Shown: piece by piece, positions 15,057 to 23,847 of the stretch
Layout of the letters: the number at the start of each line of letters is the position of its first letter
Position numbering within the stretch: position 1 is the stretch's first letter
Assembly (NCBI GenBank): GCA_019118885.1
Contig: DWYB01000088.1
Location: forward strand, 1 to 50,285
Direction: 5' to 3'
Length of the DNA: 50,285 nt
DNA from: Candidatus Mediterraneibacter surreyensis
Lineage (GTDB): Bacteria; Bacillota; Clostridia; Lachnospirales; Lachnospiraceae
Position numbers and translations under genes: made by a program
Notes under the pieces: generated by a model
Seen by the model: only the letters and a program-made list of their open reading frames with translations
Databases searched by the model: none
What the model was told of the DNA's origin: nothing

Positions 15057-15275
15057 ACATCTGATGCACCAGCTGCGAGAAGCGGATACTGTATCAGCCA
15101 TGCATTAAGGCAGGAGCGTTCCGAATACACCTGGTTCTCCCTGTTAGGAAAGGGAAATACGAGTTTCAATGGACGAGTATTTCCTTTTTCGTTACAGGGA
15201 TTCCAGGGGATGAGGAGGAGCGGGCCGGCATGGCGTTACAGTATCCGCTTCTCGCAGCGTCCGCAATTCAGATTG
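15057..15275 (+). ncRNA. Candidate rod-shaped non-coding RNA 2, 6S RNA-like
   Basis: A 21-bp perfect stem (CTGCGAGAAGCGGATACTGTA at 15073-15093 with its complement at 15237-15257) continues through GCCATGC/GCATGGC (15097-15103 with 15228-15234) to a large asymmetric bubble. An inner arm follows, built from CCTGG/CCAGG, CCCTGT/ACAGGG and GGAAATAC/GTATTTCC. ATCTGA/TCAGAT pair further out. A closing stem, central bubble and terminal arm in about 200 nt is the layout of 6S RNA, which sequesters sigma-A RNA polymerase. No intrinsic terminator follows, so the 3' end would need processing. The fold is read directly; the 6S identity is inference. Confidence 0.5.
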
Positions 15276-15388
15276 AGTTACTTTTCCGGCTTCTAACGGA
15301 GTAATCTATACAACAAACACAAATTTTATTAATGTGGAATAGGGTAATAATTTGACGAACGATTGTTTGGGGAGTTCCTGCATGTCTG

Positions 15389-15397
15389 TGCTATAAT
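15389..15397 (+). promoter_or_regulatory. Extended -10 promoter of the MerR-type gene
   Basis: TGC-TATAAT (15389-15397) is an extended -10 element with no good -35, about 70 bp upstream of the ATG at 15469. The gene is preceded by AAGGAGG. Confidence 0.5.
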
Positions 15398-15468
15398 ATC
15401 ATTAAAGTTGAGAGCATTTTACACCTGTTTTCAACATGTGAGGCTGATATAAGGAGGTATAAATATTA

Positions 15469-16152
15469 ATGGGTGAAGTCAGATTCATGATTTCTGAAGC
15501 TGCAAAGCAGGTTGATGTTGAAACCCATGTACTCAGATACTGGGAAGAAGAACTGGGCCTGACGATCGGCAGAACAGAAATGGGCCATCGATATTATACA
15601 AATGACGATATCCAGCTCTTTCGCTGTATTAAAAAACTCAAAGATGAAGGTATGCTGTTGAGAGACTTAAAACCTCTTATACCTGAGCTGAAAGCAACAC
15701 GGCTGAAACTGAAAACTTCGAAGGAAACGGAACATCTTTCCGTCTCTGCGCAGAATTCAAAGACAAATACGGCAGCGTCCGCTTCATCTGAAGACACCAT
15801 TCCGGATGCTTCATCCGCTTCTCTGTCTCCAGTCACATCCGCACTGTCTGATCATACGCCGGAACAGCCCGAGGTTGTGATCCCTCTGGAAAAACTTGAC
15901 CAGATCCGTGCACTGTTCGGAGACGTCTTCCGTGAAGTCCTAAGTGAAAATAATGATGAGTTAAAAAAAGACATCAGCAGTACCGTGACCACTGATGTCA
16001 TGCATGAGATAGATTTTCTTCTGCAGGCAAAGGACCGCCAGCAGGAGGAACACTTCCGCAAGCTGGACGCTCTCATCCGTCAGCAGCAGGCGAACCGCAA
16101 AGAGTCCGCCAAAGCAAGTCCTATCATGAAACTCAGAAAGATCTTTACATAA
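15469..16152 (+). CDS. MerR-family HTH protein with C-terminal coiled coil
   Basis: The protein is 227 residues. The N-terminal MerR winged helix is clear (ISEAAKQVDVETHVLRYWEEELGL, then MGHRYYTNDDIQLFRCIKKLKDEGMLLRDLK). A Ser/Thr-rich linker follows, then a helical C-terminus (LLQAKDRQQEEHFRKLDALIRQQQANRKESAK) with a basic end. There are no effector-binding or metal-binding cysteines. The layout resembles RacA-like or DNA-tethering MerR proteins as much as a classical activator. It stands alone between an RNA-rich intergenic region and the convergent dnaB gene. Target unknown. Confidence 0.75.
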   Translation: MGEVRFMISEAAKQVDVETHVLRYWEEELGLTIGRTEMGHRYYTNDDIQLFRCIKKLKDEGMLLRDLKPLIPELKATRLKLKTSKETEHLSVSAQNSKTNTAASASSEDTIPDASSASLSPVTSALSDHTPEQPEVVIPLEKLDQIRALFGDVFREVLSENNDELKKDISSTVTTDVMHEIDFLLQAKDRQQEEHFRKLDALIRQQQANRKESAKASPIMKLRKIFT

Positions 16153-16179
16153 ATCCTCGTATGAATTTTCGTACATCTC

Positions 16180-17526
16180 TCACTGCTGCCGCAGTTCATT
16201 TCCGAAACGTGTGTACTGCGGCATCCATGCGAGCCGGACGGTTCCGATCGGGCCGTTCCTCTGCTTCGCGATTATGATCTCCGCAATGTTTTTGTCTTCT
16301 GTATCGGGATTATAGTAATCATCCCTGTAAATAAACATACATACGTCCGCGTCCTGCTCGATAGCTCCGGACTCTCGGAGGTCTGAGAGCATAGGTCTCT
16401 TATCGGTTCTCTGTTCCACCGCACGGCTCAACTGCGACAGCGCGATAACAGGCACATTCAGCTCACGTGCAAGGCCTTTCAACGAACGGGAAATCTCTGA
16501 GATTTCCTGCTGGCGGCTCTCGTTTTTCCGACCGCCGCTTCCGCTCATCAACTGCAGATAGTCGATAATGATCAGATCAAGTCCAATCTCCAGCTTATAT
16601 TTTCTGCATTTCGAACGCATTTCCGAGATGGATATACCCGATGTATCGTCGATGATCATACGGGAATTACCTATGGTTCCTGCACCCTCGATCAGTTTTT
16701 CCCAGTCTGTATCAGAGAGATTACCAGTTCTTAAAATCTGTGCGTCCACATGGGATTCCAGTGAAAAAAGGCGGTTCACAAGCTGTTCCTTTGACATCTC
16801 GAGACTGAAGATCGCAACCGCCAAATTCTGACGAAATGCAACATGCTGCGCAATATTGAGCACGAACGCAGTCTTTCCCATGGACGGTCTGGCCGCGATC
16901 AGAACAAGATCCGATCGCTGCAGTCCGGATAGCTTATAATCCAGATCGCTAAAACCTGTCGGGATTCCGGTAACATTCCCCTTAGTCTTAGACGCTTTCT
17001 CGATCACATCGAGAGCATTTAATACAACCTGTCTGATAGGTACATACTCCTGGGAATTTCCGTGTTCCACCAGCTCAAATACCTGTTTCTCTGTCTTTTC
17101 CAGAATCTCTTCAAGTGGCTGATTCTCCAGATAACATGTATTTGCAATCTCTTCATTGATCTTGATCAATTTGCGCAGGATTGACTTGTCACGCACGATC
17201 TCCGCGTAATATTTCACATTCGCAGAAGTCTGAGTTCCCTCCAGAAGGTCTTTTACGAACTCCATGCTGCTGATCTCCGGGGGTACATTTTCTTCTTTCA
17301 ACTGTTCCTGCAGCGTAATCAGGTCGACAGGCTTTCCGGCTTTGAAAAGATCGACTACACAGTCAAATATAATACCGTATGCCGTCTGATAGAAATCCTC
17401 TCCCGTAATGATCTCCGATGCAGTCATAACCGCATCTTTATTCATTAACATCGCCCCCAGCACAGCCTGTTCGGCCTCTATGCTGTGGGGCGGTATCCGT
17501 TTCATTGCCGCTTCTATATTTTCCAT
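16180..17526 (-). CDS. dnaB: Replicative DNA helicase DnaB
   Basis: The protein is 448 residues, full length. An N-terminal DnaB_N helical domain (PPHSIEAEQAVLGAMLMNKDA) is followed by the RecA-like motor with Walker A ARPSMGKTAF, LEMSKEQLVNRL and Walker B LDLIIIDYLQLM. The C-terminal SQLSRAVEQRTDKRPMLSDLRESGAIEQDAD signature is present. It unwinds DNA at the replication fork. It lies 13 bp downstream of rplI, in the conserved gdpP-rplI-dnaB operon of Firmicutes. Confidence 0.97.
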   Translation of the reverse strand: MENIEAAMKRIPPHSIEAEQAVLGAMLMNKDAVMTASEIITGEDFYQTAYGIIFDCVVDLFKAGKPVDLITLQEQLKEENVPPEISSMEFVKDLLEGTQTSANVKYYAEIVRDKSILRKLIKINEEIANTCYLENQPLEEILEKTEKQVFELVEHGNSQEYVPIRQVVLNALDVIEKASKTKGNVTGIPTGFSDLDYKLSGLQRSDLVLIAARPSMGKTAFVLNIAQHVAFRQNLAVAIFSLEMSKEQLVNRLFSLESHVDAQILRTGNLSDTDWEKLIEGAGTIGNSRMIIDDTSGISISEMRSKCRKYKLEIGLDLIIIDYLQLMSGSGGRKNESRQQEISEISRSLKGLARELNVPVIALSQLSRAVEQRTDKRPMLSDLRESGAIEQDADVCMFIYRDDYYNPDTEDKNIAEIIIAKQRNGPIGTVRLAWMPQYTRFGNELRQQ

Positions 17527-17539
17527 AAAGAAGTCTCCT

Positions 17540-17989
17540 CTATGCTTCTTCCTTCACGACTACCTTAAGCTCCGCCGTAACCTCCGGATGAAGCTTTACA
17601 TTCACAATATGTGTACCGAGTGTTTTGATATTCTCTTTAAGAACGATCTTTTTCTTATCCACATCCAGCTTCATCTGATCTTTGACCGCTGCCGCGATCT
17701 CCTTACTGGACACGGATCCGAAAGTCCTGCCGCCCTCTCCCACTTTGATTGCAAGCTCTACTTTACCCGCAGCCAGCTCTGCCGCCAGTTCTTTCGCTGC
17801 GTCCAGATTCTCCTGTGCAACCTTCTTTTCATTATTCTTCTGGAGTTTCAGATCATTGAGGTTCTTTGCGGTAGCCTCTGCTCCCAGCTTTTTTGGCAGG
17901 ATAAAGTTTCTTGCATATCCGTCGTTTACGTTTACGATCTCTCCTTTTTTCCCGAGAGACTTTACATCCTGTAATAAGATTACTTTCAT
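17540..17989 (-). CDS. rplI: 50S ribosomal protein L9
   Basis: The protein is 149 residues. The N-terminal domain ([36 protein letters not shown]) is diagnostic, joined by the long helix ([21 protein letters not shown]) to the C-terminal RNA-binding domain ([13 protein letters not shown]). It binds 23S rRNA near the L1 stalk. It lies between gdpP (2 bp gap) and dnaB (13 bp gap). Confidence 0.98.
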   Translation of the reverse strand: MKVILLQDVKSLGKKGEIVNVNDGYARNFILPKKLGAEATAKNLNDLKLQKNNEKKVAQENLDAAKELAAELAAGKVELAIKVGEGGRTFGSVSSKEIAAAVKDQMKLDVDKKKIVLKENIKTLGTHIVNVKLHPEVTAELKVVVKEEA

Positions 17990-17991
17990 TT

Positions 17992-20040
17992 CTATATATC
18001 TCCTTCCTCTATCATCTGGTCAATCGTCGCCTTCAGCGCTTTGATCGCCTCATCCATATTAGTATGGTCAAACTGTGCGCCCGCAGAGTTGATATGTCCT
18101 CCACCGCCCAATTTCTCTGCGATAATCTGTACATTCACTTCATCAATGGACCGAGCGCTCAAATAAATCTTTCCGTCATAGATGGTCAGGACAAACGACG
18201 CTTTGATGCCGCTGATATCCAGCAGCTCGTTAGCCGCCTGCGCCGCCAGTACTGTCGGGCTCTCGATATCGCTCGGGCACTGGGCGATGGCAAATTCCTT
18301 CCGGTATACTTCCGCCATACGGACCGCCTCAGCCTTGGCTCTGTACGACGCCATATCGTCGCGGAACATCTTGCGCACGCGGGTGATATCCGCTCCGCAC
18401 CTTCTTAAGAATGCAGCAGCCTCAAATGTACGCACGCCAGTCCGGTTCATAAAGTTTCTTGTATCGATCATGATACCTGCATACAGGCAATCCGCCTCCA
18501 CCGACGGTATTTTGATATCATCTGCGATATACTGCAGCACTTCCGCAACCATCTCACAGGTGGATGACGAATATGGCTCGATATACGACAGCACAGCATT
18601 TTCGATGACATTGCTTCCCTGTCGGTGATGGTCGAGCACTGCGATCATCCTGGAACGTTTCAGCAGTTCCGGACACTCTGTCATCTGCGTCTTGTTCGTA
18701 TCCACCACGATCACCATGGTGCTGTCCGTAATATAATCCAGCACCTGGTCTGACGTCAGGAAAATATCATCCTCATACGCCGGACTCTCCGCGATCTCAT
18801 CATAAAGAGGCCGCACAGACTCTGTCACTGTATTGATCACGATATGGGCCTTCTTTTCAAGACTTACCACCGCTCTGTAAATACCCATACATGCACCGAA
18901 TGAATCCGGATCCGCAAGCTTATGCCCCATGACGATGACCTGGTCTTTCGTCACGATAAACTCTCTTAAAGCCTCTGCCTTAACACGGGCCTTGACACGG
19001 GTATTCTTCGCTGTCTGCTCTTTCTTACCGCCAAAATACGTAATGCCGTTGCAATCCTTGATCACCGCCTGATCACCGCCTCTTGCCAGCGCAAGATCAA
19101 TAGCCACACGGGCGAACTGATAACTGAGAGCATATGTGGCTGTATTGAGCCCCAGGCCGATACTCAGAGTCGCCGAGCGGGCATTTCCGATGTTGACCTG
19201 CTTCACTTCTTCCAGAATGGAGAATTTATCTTCCGCGATCTGACGGTAGCTGGACTTGCGGATAACAACAAAATATTTATCCTTCTCCATCTTTTTGACG
19301 ATTCCGTCCACATCACCGATATATTTATTGATCTTCCTGTCGATCAAAGCAACAAGGAGTGACTGACGCACTTCCTCAACGCTCTCCATCACCTCATCGT
19401 AATTATCGATGTAGATCAGTCCGGCGATCATACGCTGGTCTTCGTTCTCCCTGATATAGGCATTTAGCTCTGTTACATCCCGAAGGGAAACGGCTACAAA
19501 ATACTCCTCCTCTTCAGGTATCTGAAGAAGTTCCTCTTTTTGGCTGAAGCCCTGAAGAGACACACGGCGCAGTTCCACCTGATAATCCCGGTCATGGTAG
19601 CTCACTTCCAGCTCCACATGTTCCATATCTTCTTTCGGAAATACACCGGTATTCAGTTCGGGAATCATCCGGTTCAGATACTTTTCTTTGCGAGGGCCGT
19701 CCATAAGAGCCGCAAAAGCATCGTTCATCCACAGGATACGTCCGTCCTCGAGCGTAATGGCATAAGGAACGGCAAGTTCCTTCAGAAGCGTATGCTCGAT
19801 GCCTTTATACTGCGCCGAAAACTGGATCAGATCAGCAAGGATCAGAGAACGGTTATAAAAATACAGTCCTCCTGCGATTCCCAGATAGATCAGGATAAAG
19901 ACAGTCATGATAAAACCGGCTCTCTTATCGATCACATAAACCCAGATGTCCACCGCCGCCAGCAGGATCGTCATGATCAGCGGCCAGCTCATGTACATCC
20001 TGAGTTGTCCTTTCAAACGCATTCTGTTTTTCTTTTTCAT
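17992..20040 (-). CDS. gdpP: Cyclic-di-AMP phosphodiesterase GdpP
   Basis: The protein is 682 residues. Two N-terminal TM helices ([40 protein letters not shown]) are followed by a PAS-like domain, a degenerate GGDEF domain (residues ~185-315, lacking a GGDEF active loop) and a DHH/DHHA1 phosphoesterase ([31 protein letters not shown], then C-terminal [12 protein letters not shown]). It hydrolyses c-di-AMP to pApA at the membrane, influencing potassium balance and wall stress. First gene of the gdpP-rplI-dnaB operon. Confidence 0.95.
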   Translation of the reverse strand: MKKKNRMRLKGQLRMYMSWPLIMTILLAAVDIWVYVIDKRAGFIMTVFILIYLGIAGGLYFYNRSLILADLIQFSAQYKGIEHTLLKELAVPYAITLEDGRILWMNDAFAALMDGPRKEKYLNRMIPELNTGVFPKEDMEHVELEVSYHDRDYQVELRRVSLQGFSQKEELLQIPEEEEYFVAVSLRDVTELNAYIRENEDQRMIAGLIYIDNYDEVMESVEEVRQSLLVALIDRKINKYIGDVDGIVKKMEKDKYFVVIRKSSYRQIAEDKFSILEEVKQVNIGNARSATLSIGLGLNTATYALSYQFARVAIDLALARGGDQAVIKDCNGITYFGGKKEQTAKNTRVKARVKAEALREFIVTKDQVIVMGHKLADPDSFGACMGIYRAVVSLEKKAHIVINTVTESVRPLYDEIAESPAYEDDIFLTSDQVLDYITDSTMVIVVDTNKTQMTECPELLKRSRMIAVLDHHRQGSNVIENAVLSYIEPYSSSTCEMVAEVLQYIADDIKIPSVEADCLYAGIMIDTRNFMNRTGVRTFEAAAFLRRCGADITRVRKMFRDDMASYRAKAEAVRMAEVYRKEFAIAQCPSDIESPTVLAAQAANELLDISGIKASFVLTIYDGKIYLSARSIDEVNVQIIAEKLGGGGHINSAGAQFDHTNMDEAIKALKATIDQMIEEGDI

Positions 20041-20132
20041 ATCATTCTCACCTCATCCGCACCCGTTTAGAGTCGCGCATAACGCTTGTCATACAAAATA
20101 GTTTCAGCTCTGCTGTTCAATACTAACGTCTT

Positions 20133-20141
20133 ATTATATCA
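20133..20141 (-). promoter_or_regulatory. Extended -10 promoter of the gdpP operon
   Basis: On the minus strand TGA-TATAAT forms an extended -10 element about 93 bp upstream of gdpP. The -35 region is poor. The ~150 bp between this gene and the next terminator hold no other feature I can support. Confidence 0.5.
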
Positions 20142-20214
20142 TTTTTTTTCAGATTGCGCCACTGTAGAATTTTGGGCTGTGAAGAGATAAAGAATTTTCT
20201 ATTGCCATTAAAGT

Positions 20215-20260
20215 AAAAAAGCCGAACCGGAACGCTTATAATAGCATTCCGGATCCGGCT
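20215..20260 (-). terminator. Rho-independent terminator of the 861-residue oxidoreductase gene
   Basis: On the minus strand AGCCGGATCCGGAATGC and GCGTTCCGGTTCGGCT form a long stem (one bulge/mismatch) followed by TTTTTT. Confidence 0.85.
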
Positions 20261-20295
20261 GATGCAAATTCATATCTGTAAAACATCTGCAGTAA

Positions 20296-22881
20296 TCAGC
20301 AGGTTGCTCCACCCTTCAGATGCTTCTGTGCTTTCAGATTTTCTTCTTTTCTCGAAAGCAGATCATTACTCAGAAGCTGTTCCTGTACATTTTCGAATCC
20401 GAGCCTTGCAACTGTATCGGCAAATCTCTCTCCCGTGATTCCCTGCTCACGGAACAGAAGGATTGCCTTTTCCACGATCTCAAGCACTTCGTCTTTATCT
20501 GTAAATACTTTGTCCAGATATCTTCCCTGAGCCACTTTCTTGCCCCAGCGTCCGCCGATGTAAATGCGGTATCCGTTCGTGTAATCCTCAACCGCGTGGA
20601 ACGGGCATTTTCCGACGCAGCGGCCGCAGTGGTTGCATGCAGTCTCATCGATCGTGATCTTTCCGTCAACCATCTTTGCCACGCCGATCGGACAGTTGTT
20701 CTCAATCTGGCAGACCTTGCACCCGCGGCACTTCTCCAGATCGATCTGTGGAACTCTCTGACCGATGATGCCGAGGTCATTCAGATCCGGTTTCACGCAG
20801 TTGTTCGGGCATCCGCCGACCGCGATCTTGAACTTATGCGGCAGCTTCACTTCCCGGTATCCGTGATAGAATCTCTCGTGGATTTCTTCAGACAGCGCGA
20901 ATGTATCGATCAATCCATACTGGCAGGTTGTTCCCTTACAGGATACGACCGGACGGACTTTTGAGCCCGTTCCGCCTGTCTCAAGCCCTGCCTGCATCAG
21001 ATAGTCTCTTAAAGGCTCAATGTTATCAAAAGGCACTCCCTGAATCTCCATGGTCAGACGTGAAGTCATGGTTACTTCGCCGCTTCCGAATTTCTCAGCC
21101 GCCTCTGCGATCACTCTCGCCTCATCTGCCGTGATCTTTCCATTCCTTGTGATCACGCGTCCGTTAAATTTATCCGGTGTACGCTTGTCCTTCAGAAAGC
21201 CGAGCGCTTTCACTCTTGTCTCCTCTTCTTTGGAAACCGCGCCTTCGGCATTCTTTACTTTAACATCGTTGAAGAACGTAGCGCCTTCAAGCACAACCGT
21301 ATTTTTGTATCCATAATAGCGCATTCTGTTCTGCAGGAAATATGCTCTCTTTCCTTTTGCGCATACAAGCAGGAGCTTCTCGTCCTTACCCAGCCCTTCG
21401 ATCTCTCCGTTCACCTGAGCCAGATTTACAAAGAAGGCTCCGCGGATACCCGGCTCGGGCTGCACATCCACTACACGGTATCCTTTCGCCGCACCTGCCG
21501 CATACTCCGCCGGCGTCATGCTCACAAATGTACCGTCGATCTTGTTCATCAGCACATATACTGCCTGCACGAACGGATGGATCGCAGTGGAGAACGGCGG
21601 AGCATATGCGAAGTCCGCATTTTCGAAATCATCCAGTTTGGCATCCATATTGATGCCCATGACTGCGATATCCACCATCTTATCTACTTCGCCCGGTCCG
21701 AACACCTGAACTCCAAGCAGCTTCCTTGTCGTCTTGTCCGCGATCACTTTTGTGATGAAGAAAGAAGCGTCCGGATAGTAATGCGCTTTATCGTCTGTGG
21801 GCACAAGCGCGGTGATAACATCATATCCCGCCTCTTTCGCCTGCGCCTCTGTAAGACCGGTGCGTCCTACATTTAAGCCCGGAAGTTTTACCACGCCGGT
21901 TCCAAGCACTCCCGGATAAGTCTTCTGCGCGCCTGCGAGCACCTGCGCCAGTGTACGGCCTTCCATATTTGCAGAGGAACCCATGGGGGACCACTGTCTC
22001 TTTCCTGTGATCCGGTTTGTTACCATCACACAGTCTCCTGCCGCATAAACGTCGTCAAGATTTGTCTTCATCTGTCCGTCCACAAGGATGGTTCCTTTAA
22101 ACATCTCGATTCCTGTATTTTCGAGGAATCCGGTATTCGGACGGATACCCGCAGCCATGATCAGCATCTCGCAGGTCATTGTCCCGGCAGATGTCTTCAC
22201 GCCTGTCACCTTATCTGTCCCGAGCACTTCCTCCGCACTTGTCCCTGTAATTACCCGAATACCACTGTTGAGAAGATGCTTCTTCGCATAGGCAGCCATC
22301 TCCGGGTCAAGAATATTGGGCAGGATCTGGGAAGCAAAATCAATGACCGTCACATTAATTCCTCTGGCATGCAGATTTTCAGCAGCCTCAAGACCGATAA
22401 ATCCGGCGCCGATCACAACCGCTTTCTTCACGCCGTTTGTCTCCGCATATGTACGCATCGCCTCCGCGTCATCCGGCGTCCTCATCTTAAATACACCCGG
22501 CAGTTCTTTTCCTTTGATCGGCAGTTCTGCAGCGGAAGCACCGACTGCGAGTACTAGCTTATCATAGGAACAGACCTCTGTATTGCCGGTCTGAACGTCT
22601 TTCACCGTAACTTCTTTCTTGTCCGCATCAAGGGCAACCGCCTCTTTTCCGGTGCGCACTTCAACCCCAGTAAGTCCCGAATACTTCTGAGGTGTATTTA
22701 CGATCAGCTCGTCTCTGCTCTCGATAAATCCTCCCACATAATACGGAAGTCCGCATCCGGCATAAGAGATATCCTGATCTTTTGTGATGACTGTCACTTC
22801 AATACTTCTGTCTTCTCTTTTTAACTTTGCCGCAGTTTTGGTCCCGGCAGCGACGCCGCCGATAATGAGTACCTTCATCAT
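20296..22881 (-). CDS. CoA-disulfide-reductase / rhodanese / siroheme-reductase-like fusion
   Basis: The protein is 861 residues. Residues ~1-445 are a FAD/NAD(P)H disulfide reductase of the CoADR/Npsr type (VLIIGGVAAG, redox Cys43 in AGCGLPYYVGG, YAAGDCVMV). Residues ~455-545 are rhodanese-like with an active Cys (LLLVCAKGKR). From ~570 on there is a nitrite/sulfite reductase-like half with siroheme/Fe-S cysteines (CKGTTCQYG, GGCPNNC) into which two [4Fe-4S] ferredoxin motifs are inserted (CRGCKVCQIENNCP, CNHCGRCVGKCP). Likely a cytoplasmic persulfide/polysulfide or sulfite-type reductase. It is preceded by a DUF134 regulator in the same operon. Substrate not proven. Confidence 0.85.
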   Translation of the reverse strand: MMKVLIIGGVAAGTKTAAKLKREDRSIEVTVITKDQDISYAGCGLPYYVGGFIESRDELIVNTPQKYSGLTGVEVRTGKEAVALDADKKEVTVKDVQTGNTEVCSYDKLVLAVGASAAELPIKGKELPGVFKMRTPDDAEAMRTYAETNGVKKAVVIGAGFIGLEAAENLHARGINVTVIDFASQILPNILDPEMAAYAKKHLLNSGIRVITGTSAEEVLGTDKVTGVKTSAGTMTCEMLIMAAGIRPNTGFLENTGIEMFKGTILVDGQMKTNLDDVYAAGDCVMVTNRITGKRQWSPMGSSANMEGRTLAQVLAGAQKTYPGVLGTGVVKLPGLNVGRTGLTEAQAKEAGYDVITALVPTDDKAHYYPDASFFITKVIADKTTRKLLGVQVFGPGEVDKMVDIAVMGINMDAKLDDFENADFAYAPPFSTAIHPFVQAVYVLMNKIDGTFVSMTPAEYAAGAAKGYRVVDVQPEPGIRGAFFVNLAQVNGEIEGLGKDEKLLLVCAKGKRAYFLQNRMRYYGYKNTVVLEGATFFNDVKVKNAEGAVSKEEETRVKALGFLKDKRTPDKFNGRVITRNGKITADEARVIAEAAEKFGSGEVTMTSRLTMEIQGVPFDNIEPLRDYLMQAGLETGGTGSKVRPVVSCKGTTCQYGLIDTFALSEEIHERFYHGYREVKLPHKFKIAVGGCPNNCVKPDLNDLGIIGQRVPQIDLEKCRGCKVCQIENNCPIGVAKMVDGKITIDETACNHCGRCVGKCPFHAVEDYTNGYRIYIGGRWGKKVAQGRYLDKVFTDKDEVLEIVEKAILLFREQGITGERFADTVARLGFENVQEQLLSNDLLSRKEENLKAQKHLKGGATC

Positions 22882-22932
22882 CTTCTACCTCTCTTCTTTT
22901 TCAATTTCCTGACACTGAGCTCTCTGACGCTT

Positions 22933-23322
22933 TCACTCGTCCGCCGGATCACTTTCAAACGTCCTGACGCCTAGCGACAGTTCCGGATCCTTATGACAGC
23001 AGTGTTCTTCTCCGGCACACTCGGGCCGCATCGCCGGGCAGACGAACACGTCTCCTCCGCCGATCGTAAGCGATTTGCCGCCCACAAGCATATCCGCTAT
23101 CTTCCGGCGTGCTTCGTCGTAGATCCTCGTCACAGTCGGGCGGGAGATCTGCATTCTCTGCGCGCACTGTTCCTGCGTCATCTGCAAATGATCCAGCAGA
23201 CGGAGCACTTCGTATTCGTCATATGTAAGATTAATACTGCCGGACGGCTCACAGCCCTGCGGACTGAATCCTGTCACACAGGGTACCGAACAGATACAGC
23301 GCTGTTTCTGCGGTCTTGCCAT
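22933..23322 (-). CDS. DUF134 family DNA-binding protein, Cys-rich
   Basis: The protein is 129 residues. The N-terminus MARPQKQRCICSVPCVTGFSPQG, and the sigma-70 region-4-like HTH YDEYEVLRLLDHLQMTQEQCAQRMQISRPTVTRIYDEARRKIADML, are the DUF134 signature. A C-terminal cysteine/histidine cluster (VCPAMRPECAGEEHCCHKD) could bind a metal or Fe-S cluster. It lies upstream of the sulfur-redox fusion and is probably its redox- or metal-responsive regulator and autoregulator. A dyad lies in its promoter spacer. Confidence 0.85.
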   Translation of the reverse strand: MARPQKQRCICSVPCVTGFSPQGCEPSGSINLTYDEYEVLRLLDHLQMTQEQCAQRMQISRPTVTRIYDEARRKIADMLVGGKSLTIGGGDVFVCPAMRPECAGEEHCCHKDPELSLGVRTFESDPADE

Positions 23323-23361
23323 GATCTTCTCCTCCCTTCCATTTCTATAGCTCTGATTATA

Positions 23362-23389
23362 AGTATACTATGTTATGAACATATGTCAA
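23362..23389 (-). promoter_or_regulatory. DUF134 operon promoter with operator dyad in the spacer
   Basis: On the minus strand TTGACA (23384-23389) and TATACT (23362-23367) are separated by 16 bp. The spacer holds a perfect dyad TATGTT-CAT-AACATA (23369-23383). Occupation would block RNA polymerase, so a repressor is likely. The DUF134 protein is the obvious candidate by position. Confidence 0.65.
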
Positions 23390-23403
23390 TAATATTTTCA
23401 CAC

Positions 23404-23442
23404 CAAAAAAGAGACCACCGCACCATGGCGACAGCCTCTTTC
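23404..23442 (-). terminator. Terminator of the rpsF-ssb-rpsR operon
   Basis: On the minus strand AAGAGGCTGTCGC and GCGGTGGTCTCTT form an imperfect stem around CCATGGT, followed by TTTTTT. Confidence 0.75.
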
Positions 23443-23451
23443 TATTCTCAA

Positions 23452-23718
23452 TTAGTCCTGAACGTACGGCATCAGTGCAATGTGTCTTGCTCTCTTGATT
23501 GCTACTGTAAGAGCTCTCTGATGCTTTGCACAGTTTCCTGTGATTCTTCTCGGAAGGATTTTTCCTCTCTCGGAAATATACTTCTTAAGCTTTGCTACGT
23601 CCTTGTAATCGATCTCATTATTCTCTTTACCACAGAATACGCAGACTTTTTTTCTTCTGCGGGCCGGTCCTCTTCTCTTATAACCGCCCTCTGGTCTGCT
23701 TCCCTTTTCGTAAGCCAT
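23452..23718 (-). CDS. rpsR: 30S ribosomal protein S18
   Basis: The protein is 88 residues. A basic N-terminal extension ([24 protein letters not shown]) with a CxxC pair precedes the conserved S18 core ([50 protein letters not shown]). It binds the 30S platform with S6. Last gene of the rpsF-ssb-rpsR operon. A 129-bp spacer separates it from ssb, which is long for this operon. Confidence 0.97.
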   Translation of the reverse strand: MAYEKGSRPEGGYKRRGPARRRKKVCVFCGKENNEIDYKDVAKLKKYISERGKILPRRITGNCAKHQRALTVAIKRARHIALMPYVQD

Positions 23719-23847
23719 GATGGTTATCTCCTTTCTTCACAATGAAGTTCAATTTCCTAGGTTCGAAAACACCTCACCAAAGAAATCGAACGACCTCACA
23801 CTAAATTCGCGCTGTGTCTACGCCTTGCGCTCACTAAGTGTTTCCGG
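23719..23847 (-). other. Long structured spacer between ssb and rpsR
   Basis: The spacer contains a GTTCGA...TCGAAC hairpin and a CACTTAGTG palindrome near ssb, and the AAAGGAGA ribosome binding site for rpsR. It is transcribed as part of the operon. I see no open frame or promoter in it. Its appearance suggests a dispersed intergenic repeat. Confidence 0.4.
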
